Source: an uncultured Lachnospiraceae bacterium
GTDB lineage: Bacteria; Bacillota; Clostridia; Lachnospirales; Lachnospiraceae
Length of the DNA stretch: 64,000 nt
Assembly: GCA_944384105.1 (NCBI GenBank)
Contig: CALWSC010000077.1
Coordinates: 39,792 to 103,791 of the forward strand
Reading direction: 5' to 3'
The notes under the pieces are model-generated. The model made no database searches. It saw only the letters and a list, made by a program, of their open reading frames with translations, and was not told where the DNA came from. Of the stretch, positions 55,847 to 64,000 are shown piece after piece; within the stretch, counting starts at the first letter, position 1; every line of letters starts with the position of its first letter. The position numbers were made by a program, and so were the translations under genes.

Positions 55847-56048
55847 CTAAAGTGCCTTCGTGTACGGTTGGTACAACGTTTCCTCTATTTCAAAGTCCTG
55901 CACCGATGATTCCTCAATCGTTGTTCCTGCGTAAAACACGGCAATTCCGTCCGCAACTTCGAGCGCAAGCTCCAGATCATGTGTGATTACCAGAACGCCA
56001 GTCCCATATCCGCCCCCCCCTGAAATGCTCCATCGTGTGCTTGACAGC
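55847..56048 (-). pseudogene. Broken ABC ATPase gene, Opp/Nik peptide-metal type
   Basis: A minus-strand remnant of about 67 codons. It reads AVKHTMEHFRGG, then after a one-base frameshift in a run of eight G (56013-56020) TGVLVITHDLELALEVADGIAVFYAGTTIEE and ETLYQPYTKAL, ended by a stop. This is the H-loop and C-terminal part of an oligopeptide/nickel-type ATPase; the Walker motifs are missing. It lies behind a cobalamin riboswitch and terminator, so it was probably part of a cobalt or related uptake system. Confidence 0.75.
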
Positions 56049-56070
56049 CTATAAAATTTCCCCTGGAATC

Positions 56071-56093
56071 AAAAAAAGACGCTTGCGCGTCTC
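56071..56093 (-). terminator. Terminator downstream of the cobalamin riboswitch
   Basis: Minus-strand GAGACGC-GCAA-GCGTC followed by TTTTTTT. It stands between the riboswitch and the broken ATPase gene and may be the riboswitch expression platform. Confidence 0.8.
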
Positions 56094-56334
56094 TGAAATT
56101 CTTCTGTCTTGGATGCTTCCCGGCTCTGCACTTTATTAAGCGGATATCCACATCTGCCCGTTGCGGAGGAAAGCAAATGCGGCAAATAAATCTGCAAAGC
56201 CTGGAAATACACCCTGCCGTTAATCGCAGTGTATAAATCCAAATCTCAAGGCTATAAACCTGAGTGTTTTCTCAATCAATCAACTCCCTATCTGATACCA
56301 GGATGTCAAACTTTCCTCGGAAGCTTCAACCTTA
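56094..56334. other. Region without gene, between riboswitch and terminator
   Basis: About 240 nt. An ATACAC-TGC / GCA-GTGTAT hairpin lies near 56207-56234 (minus strand). No frame of good quality is present. It may be the rest of the riboswitch-controlled leader. Confidence 0.4.
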
Positions 56335-56530
56335 TACATAAAAAGCAGGTTTCCTGACTTATAGATCACAGCGCCGTTCACCTTCTCATATGCTGTACAT
56401 ACAATGGTATCCTGAACTTTGCTCCCTAAATACAGTGGCCGGACCGCTTGGGATTCTGACCCAATTCCCTCTCAGCCTTTTACAGACTTCACTTTTCATG
56501 CCGATATGGAATTTATACATCGTAATCATA
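56335..56530 (-). ncRNA. Cobalamin (B12) riboswitch
   Basis: Minus strand. The B12-box-like AAGTCAGGAAACCTGCT is at 56344-56360, and upstream the conserved core with GAGAGGGAATTGGGTCAGAAT, then the CCACTGTA segment at about 56430-56440, arranged in the order of the family. It binds adenosylcobalamin or a relative and normally reduces expression of downstream genes. Here the downstream gene is only a broken ATPase, so it is an orphan. 5' border is approximate. Confidence 0.85.
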
Positions 56531-56585
56531 GCACAGCCTCAGGACTGCGTCAACCCTTACGGCAAGATTTTATTTCCAGCCGGGG

Positions 56586-56614
56586 TTGTCCGGCTGGGCC
56601 GTATATATTATTAT
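56586..56614 (+). promoter_or_regulatory. Promoter of the GDSL hydrolase gene
   Basis: Plus-strand TTGTCC, 17-nt spacer, TATTAT, 33 nt before the start codon. It is near the beginning of the riboswitch on the opposite strand. Confidence 0.65.
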
Positions 56615-56647
56615 ATAGAAGAAAAACACACTCACGGAGGTGTATCT

Positions 56648-57274
56648 ATGAGTTCTATTCTGTTTCTGGGCGACAGTATCACCGACTGCGGACACTGCTT
56701 TGACCCGCGCAGTCTTGGAAACGGCTACGTATCCATGCTCGCAGAGCTTCCCGAACTTTCCGGATTTTCGATTATAAACCGGGGTCAGGACGGCTTTACC
56801 ATCCGCGATGTGCGCCGCCTGCTTCGTTCCTTTCCCATCCCCGACAGCTGCTCTCTCGTCTCTCTTCTCGCCGGCATCAACGATGCGGCGCTGTATCTGT
56901 CGGGGAATCCGCATCACCTTCCGAACGACTTTCGATGCGAATTTTCCGGAGCTCTCGCGGATATCCGAAGCCGGTACCGCGGACATCTGCTGGTGATGGA
57001 GCCCTTTCTCTTCTCCTCTCCTGCAGAACTTCTCGGATGGCTGCCCGTGATGAGGCAGATCTCAGCGCTGATTCAGGAAGCATGCGCAGCGTACGGCGCG
57101 CATTTTCTCCCTCTGATGGACACCTTCCGCCAGGCGGAAGAAGAGCGCGGCACTGCCGCGCTCTCGCCCGATGGGATTCATCTCTCCTCTGAAGGAAACC
57201 GTCATCTGGCTTCCCGATGGATTACTGCTGCTGCTCCTCTGCTCGCTCTGCCTGGCGCTTCCGGCGGGTCATAA
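56648..57274 (+). CDS. GDSL/SGNH-family hydrolase
   Basis: 208 residues. Block I FLGDSITDCG with the Ser nucleophile at about 9, block III GINDA at about 76, and block V DGIHLSSEGN with catalytic Asp and His near 178-181. No signal peptide, so it is likely cytoplasmic; such enzymes are esterases or deacetylases of carbohydrates or lipids. CGGAGGTG five bases before ATG 56648 supports this start; the frame upstream is riboswitch RNA. Its 3' end overlaps the convergent spore protein gene by 53 nt. Confidence 0.93.
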   Translation: MSSILFLGDSITDCGHCFDPRSLGNGYVSMLAELPELSGFSIINRGQDGFTIRDVRRLLRSFPIPDSCSLVSLLAGINDAALYLSGNPHHLPNDFRCEFSGALADIRSRYRGHLLVMEPFLFSSPAELLGWLPVMRQISALIQEACAAYGAHFLPLMDTFRQAEEERGTAALSPDGIHLSSEGNRHLASRWITAAAPLLALPGASGGS

Positions 57275-57425
57275 GCCCGCCGATCCTGCCGGTCTCCTTT
57301 GCGGAAAGGCTCTTCCAGCCGTCCGCCATGACACGGTCGAGAAGCCCCAGCTCTGCTGCTATCTCATATTTTATCTTTTCCTCTTCCGTCAGTTCCTGTA
57401 AATTAATTTTTTTATTCTTTGCCAT
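57222..57425 (-). CDS. Alpha/beta-type small acid-soluble spore protein
   Basis: 67 residues. The family pattern is clear: KYEIAAELGLLDRV, then WKSLSAKETGRIGGLM, ending in a basic RRKR tail. These proteins coat and protect spore DNA and supply amino acids on germination. It marks the organism as a spore former. The stop lies inside the convergent GDSL gene. Confidence 0.88.
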   Translation of the reverse strand: MAKNKKINLQELTEEEKIKYEIAAELGLLDRVMADGWKSLSAKETGRIGGLMTRRKRQAERAEEQQQ

Positions 57426-57486
57426 AACAAAGCCACACTCCTTTTCTTACCTCTGGAGTATGGCTCTTTTTGCCCCGTTTTATACT

Positions 57487-57669
57487 TTATCTCGGTATAA
57501 TAATAGCCGCTACGATATATGCCAGAATACCAGAACCGCCCATGCAGCAGAACAATACCCAGGCAAGACGAATCAGGGTCGGATCAATGCCGAAATATTC
57601 ACCGATTCCTCCGCATACACCGCAAATCATATAATTTGTAGATGATCTGTATAATCTCTTATCGCCCAT
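57487..57669 (-). CDS. PspC-domain membrane protein
   Basis: 60 residues: KRLYRSSTNYMICGVCGGIGEY-type PspC opening with cysteine pairs, then a single membrane helix (about 33-58). It is the end of the PadR-DUF1700-DUF4097 operon, 12 nt after the DUF4097 gene. In other bacteria PspC is part of an envelope-stress response. Confidence 0.93.
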   Translation of the reverse strand: MGDKRLYRSSTNYMICGVCGGIGEYFGIDPTLIRLAWVLFCCMGGSGILAYIVAAIIIPR

Positions 57670-57681
57670 CTGAAATCCCTC

Positions 57682-58533
57682 CTAATTTTCAAAGTCTATC
57701 TCTATGCTACCCGCATCCGCGTTCACAGATACCTGGCGCTCTGCGTTATCATGCGTCTCGGACAGCGAATTATCTATTCCGTCTCTCCTGCTTCCTCCAC
57801 AGGAGATGCTTCCCATATCACTCGTCAGGTCAAAGTCATAGTCTTCACGCGTTCCGGCAAGCTTTGCGCTGAATGCCCCGGCATCGCAGCTCATATCAAG
57901 ATACTCTGTGTTTAGATACGCAAACTCCACATTCCCCGCGTCGGCATTTCCCTCCACCTGAACGGCAGAAATTTCACCTGTTCCCGTGAAGCTGCCTCCA
58001 TCCATAGACAGATCCAGGTAATCTGTCTGCAATGCATCCGCCGTAAGACTTCCCGCATCCATGGATATATCCACCGTATCAAACCGCTGTTCCTCCGGCA
58101 CTGTGATATCTATTTCTCCGAATTTTCCCCAGCTTGTGTAACCGTCTGATTTCTCCAGATGCAGCTCATAGCCGTCCCACTCGGCGAGTATATAATCCTC
58201 TATACTCGCATCCGCCGTCACAGTTACTGCGCTGCCCGCCGCAGAATGCATCGTCACGCTCATGCCGTCCAGGTCAAGCGACAGTGCGCTGACATTCTCA
58301 TACTGGCGTCCGCCGGCTATATTCTCTGTCTCTGACGTTTCATCTTTCCAGAAACCGATGCCCCCGACGCCGATATGCAGATCTCCGAGATGAAGAGACA
58401 TATTTCCTACGCTTCTGCTGATCAGTCCTCGTCCCTGTCCGGTCGCTATTCCCAGAATTCCGCCGGTAAACACCAGTACAATTCCGGCTGCGCCCATAAG
58501 TGCTGCGATCAGCAATACGAACTTCTTTCTCAT
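57682..58533 (-). CDS. DUF4097 beta-strand repeat protein
   Basis: 283 residues. An N-terminal membrane helix (about 7-30) is followed by a long repeat of short strands (ADASIEDYI, MDAGSLTADAL, DYLDLSMDGGSFTG, DAGNVEFAYL, SADMGSISCGG-like turns), the usual DUF4097/adhesin-like beta solenoid, facing outward. Its start overlaps DUF1700 by 4 nt. Function unknown; often found with PadR and PspC. Confidence 0.9.
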   Translation of the reverse strand: MRKKFVLLIAALMGAAGIVLVFTGGILGIATGQGRGLISRSVGNMSLHLGDLHIGVGGIGFWKDETSETENIAGGRQYENVSALSLDLDGMSVTMHSAAGSAVTVTADASIEDYILAEWDGYELHLEKSDGYTSWGKFGEIDITVPEEQRFDTVDISMDAGSLTADALQTDYLDLSMDGGSFTGTGEISAVQVEGNADAGNVEFAYLNTEYLDMSCDAGAFSAKLAGTREDYDFDLTSDMGSISCGGSRRDGIDNSLSETHDNAERQVSVNADAGSIEIDFEN

Positions 58534-59390
58534 CTTTGCATTCCCCCCTGTATTCTGTGGAATATCCGGGATACCATATTCCGCGCCCAGCGGACAACTC
58601 CCGGAATCAACCGCAAAGCCCAGCTAAAAAGCACCAGACATACCATTCCAAGCCCAGTGGAGAGAAAGCCAAGACCCATTGTCATAATTCCAACTGCGGG
58701 AGCTCCAAAGCAGGTAAAGATTCCTTTCCCAATACCTATAATTCCTCCCACAAAAAGTTCGATTCCTGCTCCCAGGATGCTGAACACCAGGCTGATCAGT
58801 CCGCCAAGTATCCCGAAGAATGCTCCGATAATGCCGCCCCCGGCGCCCAGAAGCAGAGGGGATGCAAATACAAGCAGGATAATCAGGAGCGTCCAGCCCG
58901 CAGCGCCTCTGCGCCGTCTCGGATAGGTCTCCCCTCCGCCGAAGGAATCCGCATTCCACTTCTGCTCCTGTGCAGTACTGCTTCCGCTCTCCCGGCCCGC
59001 GCTCTGATCCCCGTCACTTCGGCCGTCAAACTCCGCTCTCTGCCAGGCACCGCGGCTCTCCGTGTTTCTGCGGTACGTCCTGCTGTGCTGTCTTCTCTCA
59101 CTTCCGTCTTCTCTCCCGCGCGCCGCCGGAGTCTGTATCGGCTCTTCTGTGTCTGTCTCCCGGTATCCGTACTCAGTGAATTCACCGTGCTCCTGTCCCT
59201 TCTCCAGGTTCGTCTTGATAATCGACGCCACCTTTTGCGGGCTTCCCAGCTTGCGGATAATCTCCTCTTCATTCTCCGCTCCTGCGTCATCGAAGTAGTC
59301 ATTATAATATGCGAGCGCATCCAGACGCTCATACTCCGGTATGTCACTCAGCAGACTCTCAAGCTGCTCCATAAATTCCGTGCGGTTCAT
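58530..59390 (-). CDS. DUF1700/HAAS-domain membrane protein
   Basis: 286 residues. An N-terminal cytoplasmic HAAS domain (about 1-65, MNRTEFMEQLESLLSDIPEYERLDALAYYNDYFDDAG, cited in parts) senses or signals; a charged linker follows, then about four membrane helices from residue 165 on. Such proteins often partner PadR regulators. Four-nt overlaps on both sides show an operon. Confidence 0.9.
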   Translation of the reverse strand: MNRTEFMEQLESLLSDIPEYERLDALAYYNDYFDDAGAENEEEIIRKLGSPQKVASIIKTNLEKGQEHGEFTEYGYRETDTEEPIQTPAARGREDGSERRQHSRTYRRNTESRGAWQRAEFDGRSDGDQSAGRESGSSTAQEQKWNADSFGGGETYPRRRRGAAGWTLLIILLVFASPLLLGAGGGIIGAFFGILGGLISLVFSILGAGIELFVGGIIGIGKGIFTCFGAPAVGIMTMGLGFLSTGLGMVCLVLFSWALRLIPGVVRWARNMVSRIFHRIQGGMQR

Positions 59391-59710
59391 GATTCACTCC
59401 TCCCCTCAAATAACTGCGTGATCTTTGAGGAATAGCTCTTCCACTCAGCCTCATAAAGCTGAAGCTGAACTGTACCTTTCTCTGTCAGTTTATAATATCT
59501 CCGGTTTCTTCCGGCAAATGCCATATCATATACGTCCAGGCATTCATCCTTCTGCAGACGCCGCAGAACCGGATACAGCGTCGACTCCGACACATCAATA
59601 ACTTGCCGGACATCCTGCGTGATCTTATATCCGTAGGTTCCCTGCCGCTCCTTCGACACAACCGCAAGCACGATCGCATCGAGCAGAGCCGCTCCGGTAT
59701 TAAATACCAT
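59387..59710 (-). CDS. PadR-family transcriptional regulator
   Basis: 107 residues, typical short PadR: winged helix with VVSKERQGTYGYKITQDV, STLYPVLRRLQKDECL and RRYYKLTEKG. It heads the operon with DUF1700, DUF4097 and PspC, and probably represses it in the absence of an envelope signal. Confidence 0.94.
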   Translation of the reverse strand: MVFNTGAALLDAIVLAVVSKERQGTYGYKITQDVRQVIDVSESTLYPVLRRLQKDECLDVYDMAFAGRNRRYYKLTEKGTVQLQLYEAEWKSYSSKITQLFEGRSES

Positions 59711-59763
59711 AAGATATTCCTCCTCTCTATTGCCCGCCGCATAATATTATTTGCTGTTGTATA

Positions 59764-59792
59764 TTATATACCATATAATATTATAGATTGCA
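59764..59792 (-). promoter_or_regulatory. Promoter and possible PadR operator
   Basis: Minus-strand TTGCAA, 17-nt spacer, TATATA (or TATAAT with 19 nt). The spacer and flanks contain the AT-rich palindrome ATAATATTAT, which is repeated nearby at 59742-59751 and could be an operator. Confidence 0.5.
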
Positions 59793-59815
59793 ATAGTCTT
59801 CAGAATATCTTAAGA

Positions 59816-59854
59816 AAAACTGCCGGTATTCTTTCAAATTGAATACCGGCAGTT
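59816..59854 (-). terminator. Terminator after the aldose epimerase gene
   Basis: AAACTGCCGGTATTC / GAATACCGGCAGTTT, 15 bp, loop 9 nt, just after the stop codon on the minus strand. Confidence 0.85.
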
Positions 59855-59867
59855 TCCCCGCAATCCC

Positions 59868-60749
59868 TTATTCGCAGATCTCAATTATATAGGAGGTATC
59901 GAACACCTCTCCTGCGTCCAGATGGTTTGTATATTCTCTCTGCTCAAGTGTTCCGTCAAAGCCCACAGCGTCGCATCTTCCCCACCACGGCTCAATGCAG
60001 ACAAACGGAGCCTCACAGCAGTCCGGCGACCAGACACCGAAGAGCGGCGCATTAAAGTGCACCTTCACATACGGTCTGCGGTCCGCCCCGGCAAGCCAGA
60101 CACAGTTCGTCTGAGCGTGTTCAACAATCAGAGCATCTCTGGCGAACTGATCCTTCTCCAGTTTATGAAGCCTGTTCTCCAGAGAGAGCGGATACAGCTT
60201 CGCCGCCTCAAGGTGCAGGTCGGGGTCGATGAGCTGATAGTTAATCTCATCCGCTGCAAAGCCGAGATAGCAGTCCGTCTGCTTTTCCTCACCGTTCAGC
60301 GGGCACATAAATGCCGGATGCGCTCCGATTGAGAAGTACAGCTCCTTCGTATCAGTATTCTTTACCCTCCACATTACAATTACGCTGCTGTCCTGCAGGC
60401 GGTATCCGATCTCAAGGCAAAACGAAAACGGATAATTTGCGCGTGTCTCCTCCGAGTCAGTGAGCGCAAACCAGATCTCCTGATCCTGCTGGGATAGCAG
60501 TGCAAATTCCTGATGACGCGCAAAGCCGTGCTGCTTCATTTCATACCGCTCTCCCGCATAAGTATAGGCGCCGTCCTTCAGTCCGCCCACAATCGGAAAG
60601 AGTACCGGCGAGCTCCAGCCCCAGTATTTCTTATCCGCGCACCACAGATACTCTGTGTTCGTATCCTTTCTGCAGATTGAAGTCATCTCCGCTCCCTGGC
60701 TGCGGATCTCCACGCGCAGCTTTTCATTTTCCAATACATACTTCTGCAT
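59868..60749 (-). CDS. Aldose 1-epimerase family protein (LacX-like)
   Basis: 293 residues. Galactose mutarotase-like beta-sandwich: GAEMTSICRKDTNTEYLW at the start, HGFARHQEFAL, then SIGAHPAFMCPL with the catalytic His, and CIEPWWG with Glu. The LacX/YeaD branch acts on sugar or sugar-phosphate anomers. ATG 60749 is used; a TTG at 60761 is too close to AAAGGA. Confidence 0.92.
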   Translation of the reverse strand: MQKYVLENEKLRVEIRSQGAEMTSICRKDTNTEYLWCADKKYWGWSSPVLFPIVGGLKDGAYTYAGERYEMKQHGFARHQEFALLSQQDQEIWFALTDSEETRANYPFSFCLEIGYRLQDSSVIVMWRVKNTDTKELYFSIGAHPAFMCPLNGEEKQTDCYLGFAADEINYQLIDPDLHLEAAKLYPLSLENRLHKLEKDQFARDALIVEHAQTNCVWLAGADRRPYVKVHFNAPLFGVWSPDCCEAPFVCIEPWWGRCDAVGFDGTLEQREYTNHLDAGEVFDTSYIIEICE

Positions 60750-60767
60750 AAACTTATCCAATCCTTT

Positions 60768-63700
60768 CTATAATATAACTTCTTCTCCCAGTGACACAGA
60801 ATAAATGATCTTCTCCTTTACCTTCCTGCCCGTGATGCGCTCCAGCGCTTCCGCGTAGCAGTCGAGCTGAATTCGATAGCGCTCTGTCAGCTCCGAAGCG
60901 GTCTTTACATGATCCGTCTTGTAGTCCACCAGCACCAGCCCGTCATCTTCTGAAAACCAGGCGTCGATAATTCCCTGGACGAGAATCTCCTCCTGACCGT
61001 CCCACGCGGGATTTTGCTCTGCTGCCGGAACTGAAATTACAAACGGCTGCTCACGGCTGAGTGTGCCGCAGCGCTGCGCCTGTGCCATTCGGCGCCCCAG
61101 CTCAGATTCCAGAAATTTCTGAAAATCCCTGCGGTATACGCTGTTATATTCCTCCGGGAGCAGATACCCGCTCTCCTTCATCCGCATAATCTGGCGGTCT
61201 GCGCTGTCCGCTGTGAGCGGCTCTCTGTAATCAAGATGTTCGAATACTTTGTGATAAACCGTACCGCGGCGCGCGCCCTGCAGCTTCTCCTGGATATCTC
61301 CCCGGATGAAGCGCGGAATCCGCTCTTCTTCCCCGGGATAGAGCTCCGCCGCCGGCTCCGCATCCGGCTCAGGCGCCTGCTCTCGCTTTAGCTCGGACAC
61401 ACTCATAACCGCCGGTATCTCACTCAGGCCGGCATAGGGATACTGGTAGCTGTACCTTTCTGTGATCTCTTTGCGCACTGCGGCGTCACAGACACATTTG
61501 GCATCCCAGTGTTCCAGCTCCCGCCGGATCTCCGACTGCTCCCAGCGAAGAATAACCTCCTCCTGCACGAGCTCCTCCGCCGTTATCCTGCGGATTATAA
61601 ATTCCGCCTGGTTCTCCACCGGGATCTCCTCGCGGCGCACGTCAATTCCGAACGCATCGTAAAGTTCCTGAAAGGACGGGTGGCGCGCCAGCGCGGCGAG
61701 AATCCAGTCCCAGCAGTTCTTCGCATGCTCCAGTGTTTTGCACGAAAGCCCTGTCTCCTTCCTTTGCGCAATTACAGCGCACGATGAGACGATCTTCCTG
61801 AGATCTCCGACCGTGCCCGTGAGAATCAGACGCTCCTTCGCCCTTGTCAGCGCTACATAGAGGATACGAAGCTCTTCGCTTAAGCTTTCAAGCGCAAGCT
61901 CCCGCTTCATCACCTGTTTTAAAAGCACCGGGCGGCGCGTTCTCATTTCCGGATCAATGGCGTCGGAGCCGATGCCCATCTGGGAATGCAGAATCAGAGA
62001 CGCGCGGCTGTCCTGCATATTGAAGCCCTTTCCCATGCCGCTTACAAAGACAATCGGAAATTCGAGCCCCTTACTCTTGTGAATACTCATAATCCGCACC
62101 GTATCCGCCTGCTCTCCGGTGACACTGACCTCTCCAAAGTCTACCTCATACCTGCGCAGCTTCTCTATATAGCGGATAAAGTTAAACAGACCGCGGTAGC
62201 TTGTCGCCTCAAATTCGATTGCCTTCTCCACAAGCATCTCGAGATTCGCCTGCCGCTGCTCACCTCCCGGCATCGCCGCTGCGAAGTTTCCGTACCCCGT
62301 CTCTTTTAATATCATCATCAGCAGTTCGTGAATCGGCGTGTGGCTTACAAGCGAACGCATCCTGCCAAGCAGACGCAGAAAAGCAGCGATCTTCCCCGCC
62401 GTTTTCTCATCCTGTCCTTCAGACGCGTACCTTACACATGCCTCGTACAGATTTCCTTCCGGAAACTGAGCGCGGATAAGCGCCATCTCCTCCGCCGTGC
62501 AGCCGCAGATCGGAGAGTGCAGCACTGCCGCAAGCGGGATGTCCTGGCGCGGATTATCACAGATCTGCAGGTAATTTAAGACTGTCTGCACCTCAAGTGC
62601 AGAAAAATACCCGGTGCGCGAGGTGCTGTACGCCGGGACGCCCTGCGCATTCAGCACGCGCACAAAGCTGTCAGCCCATCCCGCAGCAGCACGCAGCAGT
62701 ACCACGCAGTCGCGGTAAGCTGCAGGACGGTATTCTCCTGTCTTCTTATCGAGCACTTTCTCTTTTCCCACAAGCTCCCGGATTCTTCCTGCAACCGCAC
62801 GCGCCTCGATCTCCTGCAGGGACTCCTGCTCCTTCAGATCCCCGAGTGCCGGCGTATCCTTCTCCAGAAGCAGCAGCTCCGTCGGTGTATCCTCCACCGC
62901 ATCCGGATAGTCTGCCCCCGGGTAGAGCGCCGCCGCATCATCGTACGCAATCTTTCCAAGCTCCGGCGTCATGATCTGCCGGAAAATATAATTCGCCCCG
63001 CTCAGTACCTGCGCACGGCTGCGGAAATTCCTGTGCAGGTCAATGCGCTGCGTCCTGGAATCCGACGTACTGTAAGAATTATATTTCTCCAGAAAAAGCT
63101 CCGGCCTTGCCAGGCGGAAGCGGTAGATGCTCTGCTTGACATCACCCACCATGAAAACATTATACCTGCCGTCCGAAATTCCCGAGACACTTGTAAGCAG
63201 CATCTCCTGAACATAGTTGCTGTCCTGGTACTCGTCAATCATGATCTCCGCAAAGCCAGCGGCGAGCTCCTCTGCCGCCTCCGTGCGTACGATGCTGCCG
63301 TCCTCCTGTTTTCGAACGAGAATCTCCAGCGCAAAGTGCTCCAGATCCGCGAAGTCCAGCAGATTCTTTTCCCTCTTCTTCGCCGAGTACGCATCCATAA
63401 ACCGCTCCGCAAGCAGCGTAAGCTGACGCACAGGGGCGCGGCACGCTTCGAGCTGTTCACAGATCTCTTCCATAGAATACTGATAATACTGCTCCTTTAA
63501 ATCCTTCACCAGCTCCTTAACACTGTCGCGCATCGCCTTTACCTGCTCACGCTTCCGGTCAGATACGGCTTTATCCTTCTTTGCGGAAATCCTCTGAAAT
63601 TTCACCTGACGATACAGCTGGCATGCGCTGTCGTAATCGTGCTCCGCGAGCAGCTCATCCAGTATGCTCAGATCATCCTCGAGCATTGGGAGATGCATGT

Positions 63701-64000
63701 ACGGTCCTTCTTCAGACGAGGCAACGCCGATTGCCTCCTGCAGAGTCTCCCGCGCTACCTGAAGCGTACGCTCGGAATACTCCCACATTTTCTTCATCCA
63801 CGCGCTCTCTCCCACGCTTTTTGCGTCCGTGTCCCCGTAAACGCTGCGGCATTCGGCCAGCCAGTCCTTGGGGAAGGGATAGCTCATGGAAAATTCATAC
63901 AGACTTAAAATCAGATCCTCCAGCTTCTCATCTGACTTTCCCGATGCATAACACTCCACAAAGCGCAGGAACTCCGGATCCTCCTGTTCATACGATTCCT
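60768..64000 (-). CDS. addA: ATP-dependent helicase/nuclease AddA (5' end outside window)
   Basis: About 1077 residues are visible; the start and Walker A lie beyond the edge. Helicase motif II is EIMIDEYQDSNYVQE, motif V region IMSIHKSKGLEFPIVFV, motif VI LRILYVALTRAKERLILTG, and the C-terminal RecB-like nuclease has VLVDYKTDHV with GIIDAWF before it. With AddB it resects double-strand breaks and stops at Chi sites. addB is expected just upstream, outside the window. Confidence 0.96.
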   Translation of the reverse strand, partial: ESYEQEDPEFLRFVECYASGKSDEKLEDLILSLYEFSMSYPFPKDWLAECRSVYGDTDAKSVGESAWMKKMWEYSERTLQVARETLQEAIGVASSEEGPYMHLPMLEDDLSILDELLAEHDYDSACQLYRQVKFQRISAKKDKAVSDRKREQVKAMRDSVKELVKDLKEQYYQYSMEEICEQLEACRAPVRQLTLLAERFMDAYSAKKREKNLLDFADLEHFALEILVRKQEDGSIVRTEAAEELAAGFAEIMIDEYQDSNYVQEMLLTSVSGISDGRYNVFMVGDVKQSIYRFRLARPELFLEKYNSYSTSDSRTQRIDLHRNFRSRAQVLSGANYIFRQIMTPELGKIAYDDAAALYPGADYPDAVEDTPTELLLLEKDTPALGDLKEQESLQEIEARAVAGRIRELVGKEKVLDKKTGEYRPAAYRDCVVLLRAAAGWADSFVRVLNAQGVPAYSTSRTGYFSALEVQTVLNYLQICDNPRQDIPLAAVLHSPICGCTAEEMALIRAQFPEGNLYEACVRYASEGQDEKTAGKIAAFLRLLGRMRSLVSHTPIHELLMMILKETGYGNFAAAMPGGEQRQANLEMLVEKAIEFEATSYRGLFNFIRYIEKLRRYEVDFGEVSVTGEQADTVRIMSIHKSKGLEFPIVFVSGMGKGFNMQDSRASLILHSQMGIGSDAIDPEMRTRRPVLLKQVMKRELALESLSEELRILYVALTRAKERLILTGTVGDLRKIVSSCAVIAQRKETGLSCKTLEHAKNCWDWILAALARHPSFQELYDAFGIDVRREEIPVENQAEFIIRRITAEELVQEEVILRWEQSEIRRELEHWDAKCVCDAAVRKEITERYSYQYPYAGLSEIPAVMSVSELKREQAPEPDAEPAAELYPGEEERIPRFIRGDIQEKLQGARRGTVYHKVFEHLDYREPLTADSADRQIMRMKESGYLLPEEYNSVYRRDFQKFLESELGRRMAQAQRCGTLSREQPFVISVPAAEQNPAWDGQEEILVQGIIDAWFSEDDGLVLVDYKTDHVKTASELTERYRIQLDCYAEALERITGRKVKEKIIYSVSLGEEVIL

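Noticed and set aside
56013-56020. Phase-variable poly-G switch in an active gene
   Set aside because: The gene is also cut at its 5' end and lacks Walker motifs, so a change in the G run could not restore function.
56390-56647. Upstream extension of the GDSL hydrolase frame
   Set aside because: This stretch overlaps the cobalamin riboswitch and promoter on either strand, and a good ribosome site marks ATG 56648.

Overview
The window is a chromosomal segment of a spore-forming, Gram-positive, anaerobic-type Firmicute, most likely a member of the Lachnospiraceae (Clostridia). The reasons are the S10/spc ribosomal gene order ending in adk-map-KOW protein-infA, a ribosomal protein L17 with a long insertion, type III glutamine synthetase, an alpha/beta small acid-soluble spore protein, a rapZ-whiA-crh cluster, consensus sigma-A promoters and strong AGGAGG ribosome sites. 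Most genes are on the minus strand, so operons read from high to low coordinates. No organism name can be proved from the sequence alone.

Layout. 1-5.3 kb: two sugar ABC permeases (the first cut by the window edge) and the YesN/YesM-like two-component system likely to control them. 5.4-13.4 kb: a nucleosidase with an extra C-terminal region, a small helical protein, a CtpA-type protease, ftsX-ftsE, a CdaR-like regulator, a PqqD-like protein and an OPT oligopeptide transporter. 13.4-16.2 kb: a MoxR ATPase and VWA protein pair. 16.4-22.9 kb: type III glutamine synthetase, class II aldolase, and a PTS IICBA permease with its LicT-type antiterminator, preceded by a recognisable antiterminator RNA site, an overlapping terminator and a perfect consensus promoter. 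23.2-28.6 kb: a complete 2-aminoethylphosphonate uptake and degradation set (phnX, phnW and a three-gene ABC transporter).

28.7-41.8 kb: the S10-spc ribosomal superoperon, rpsJ to secY, adk, map, a KOW protein and infA, driven by a strong promoter and a structured leader of about 220 nt. 41.9-49.3 kb: a degenerate SipW-like membrane protein, a GNAT and a PAP2 gene, a Crh-like protein, whiA, rapZ, a decayed IS200/IS605 fragment, murB, tcdA and two tRNA genes. 49.4-55.0 kb: a diacylglycerol kinase-family protein, an SDR reductase, and the alpha ribosomal operon (rpmJ, rpsM, rpsK, rpsD, rpoA, rplQ), which here is separated from spc and lies upstream of S10. A 340-nt, highly structured gap separates rpmJ from rpsM. 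55.1-64 kb: a CBM9-like protein, an orphan cobalamin riboswitch followed by a broken ABC ATPase gene, a GDSL hydrolase, a spore protein, a PadR-DUF1700-DUF4097-PspC envelope-type module, an aldose-1-epimerase homologue and most of addA.

The window is mainly housekeeping. The points most worth a second look are regulatory RNAs and remnants: the two ribosomal leaders, the orphan cobalamin riboswitch with its decaying gene, the minimal IS605 fragment that keeps its terminal hairpins and TnpB tail, and the SipW-like protein that has lost its catalytic serine.
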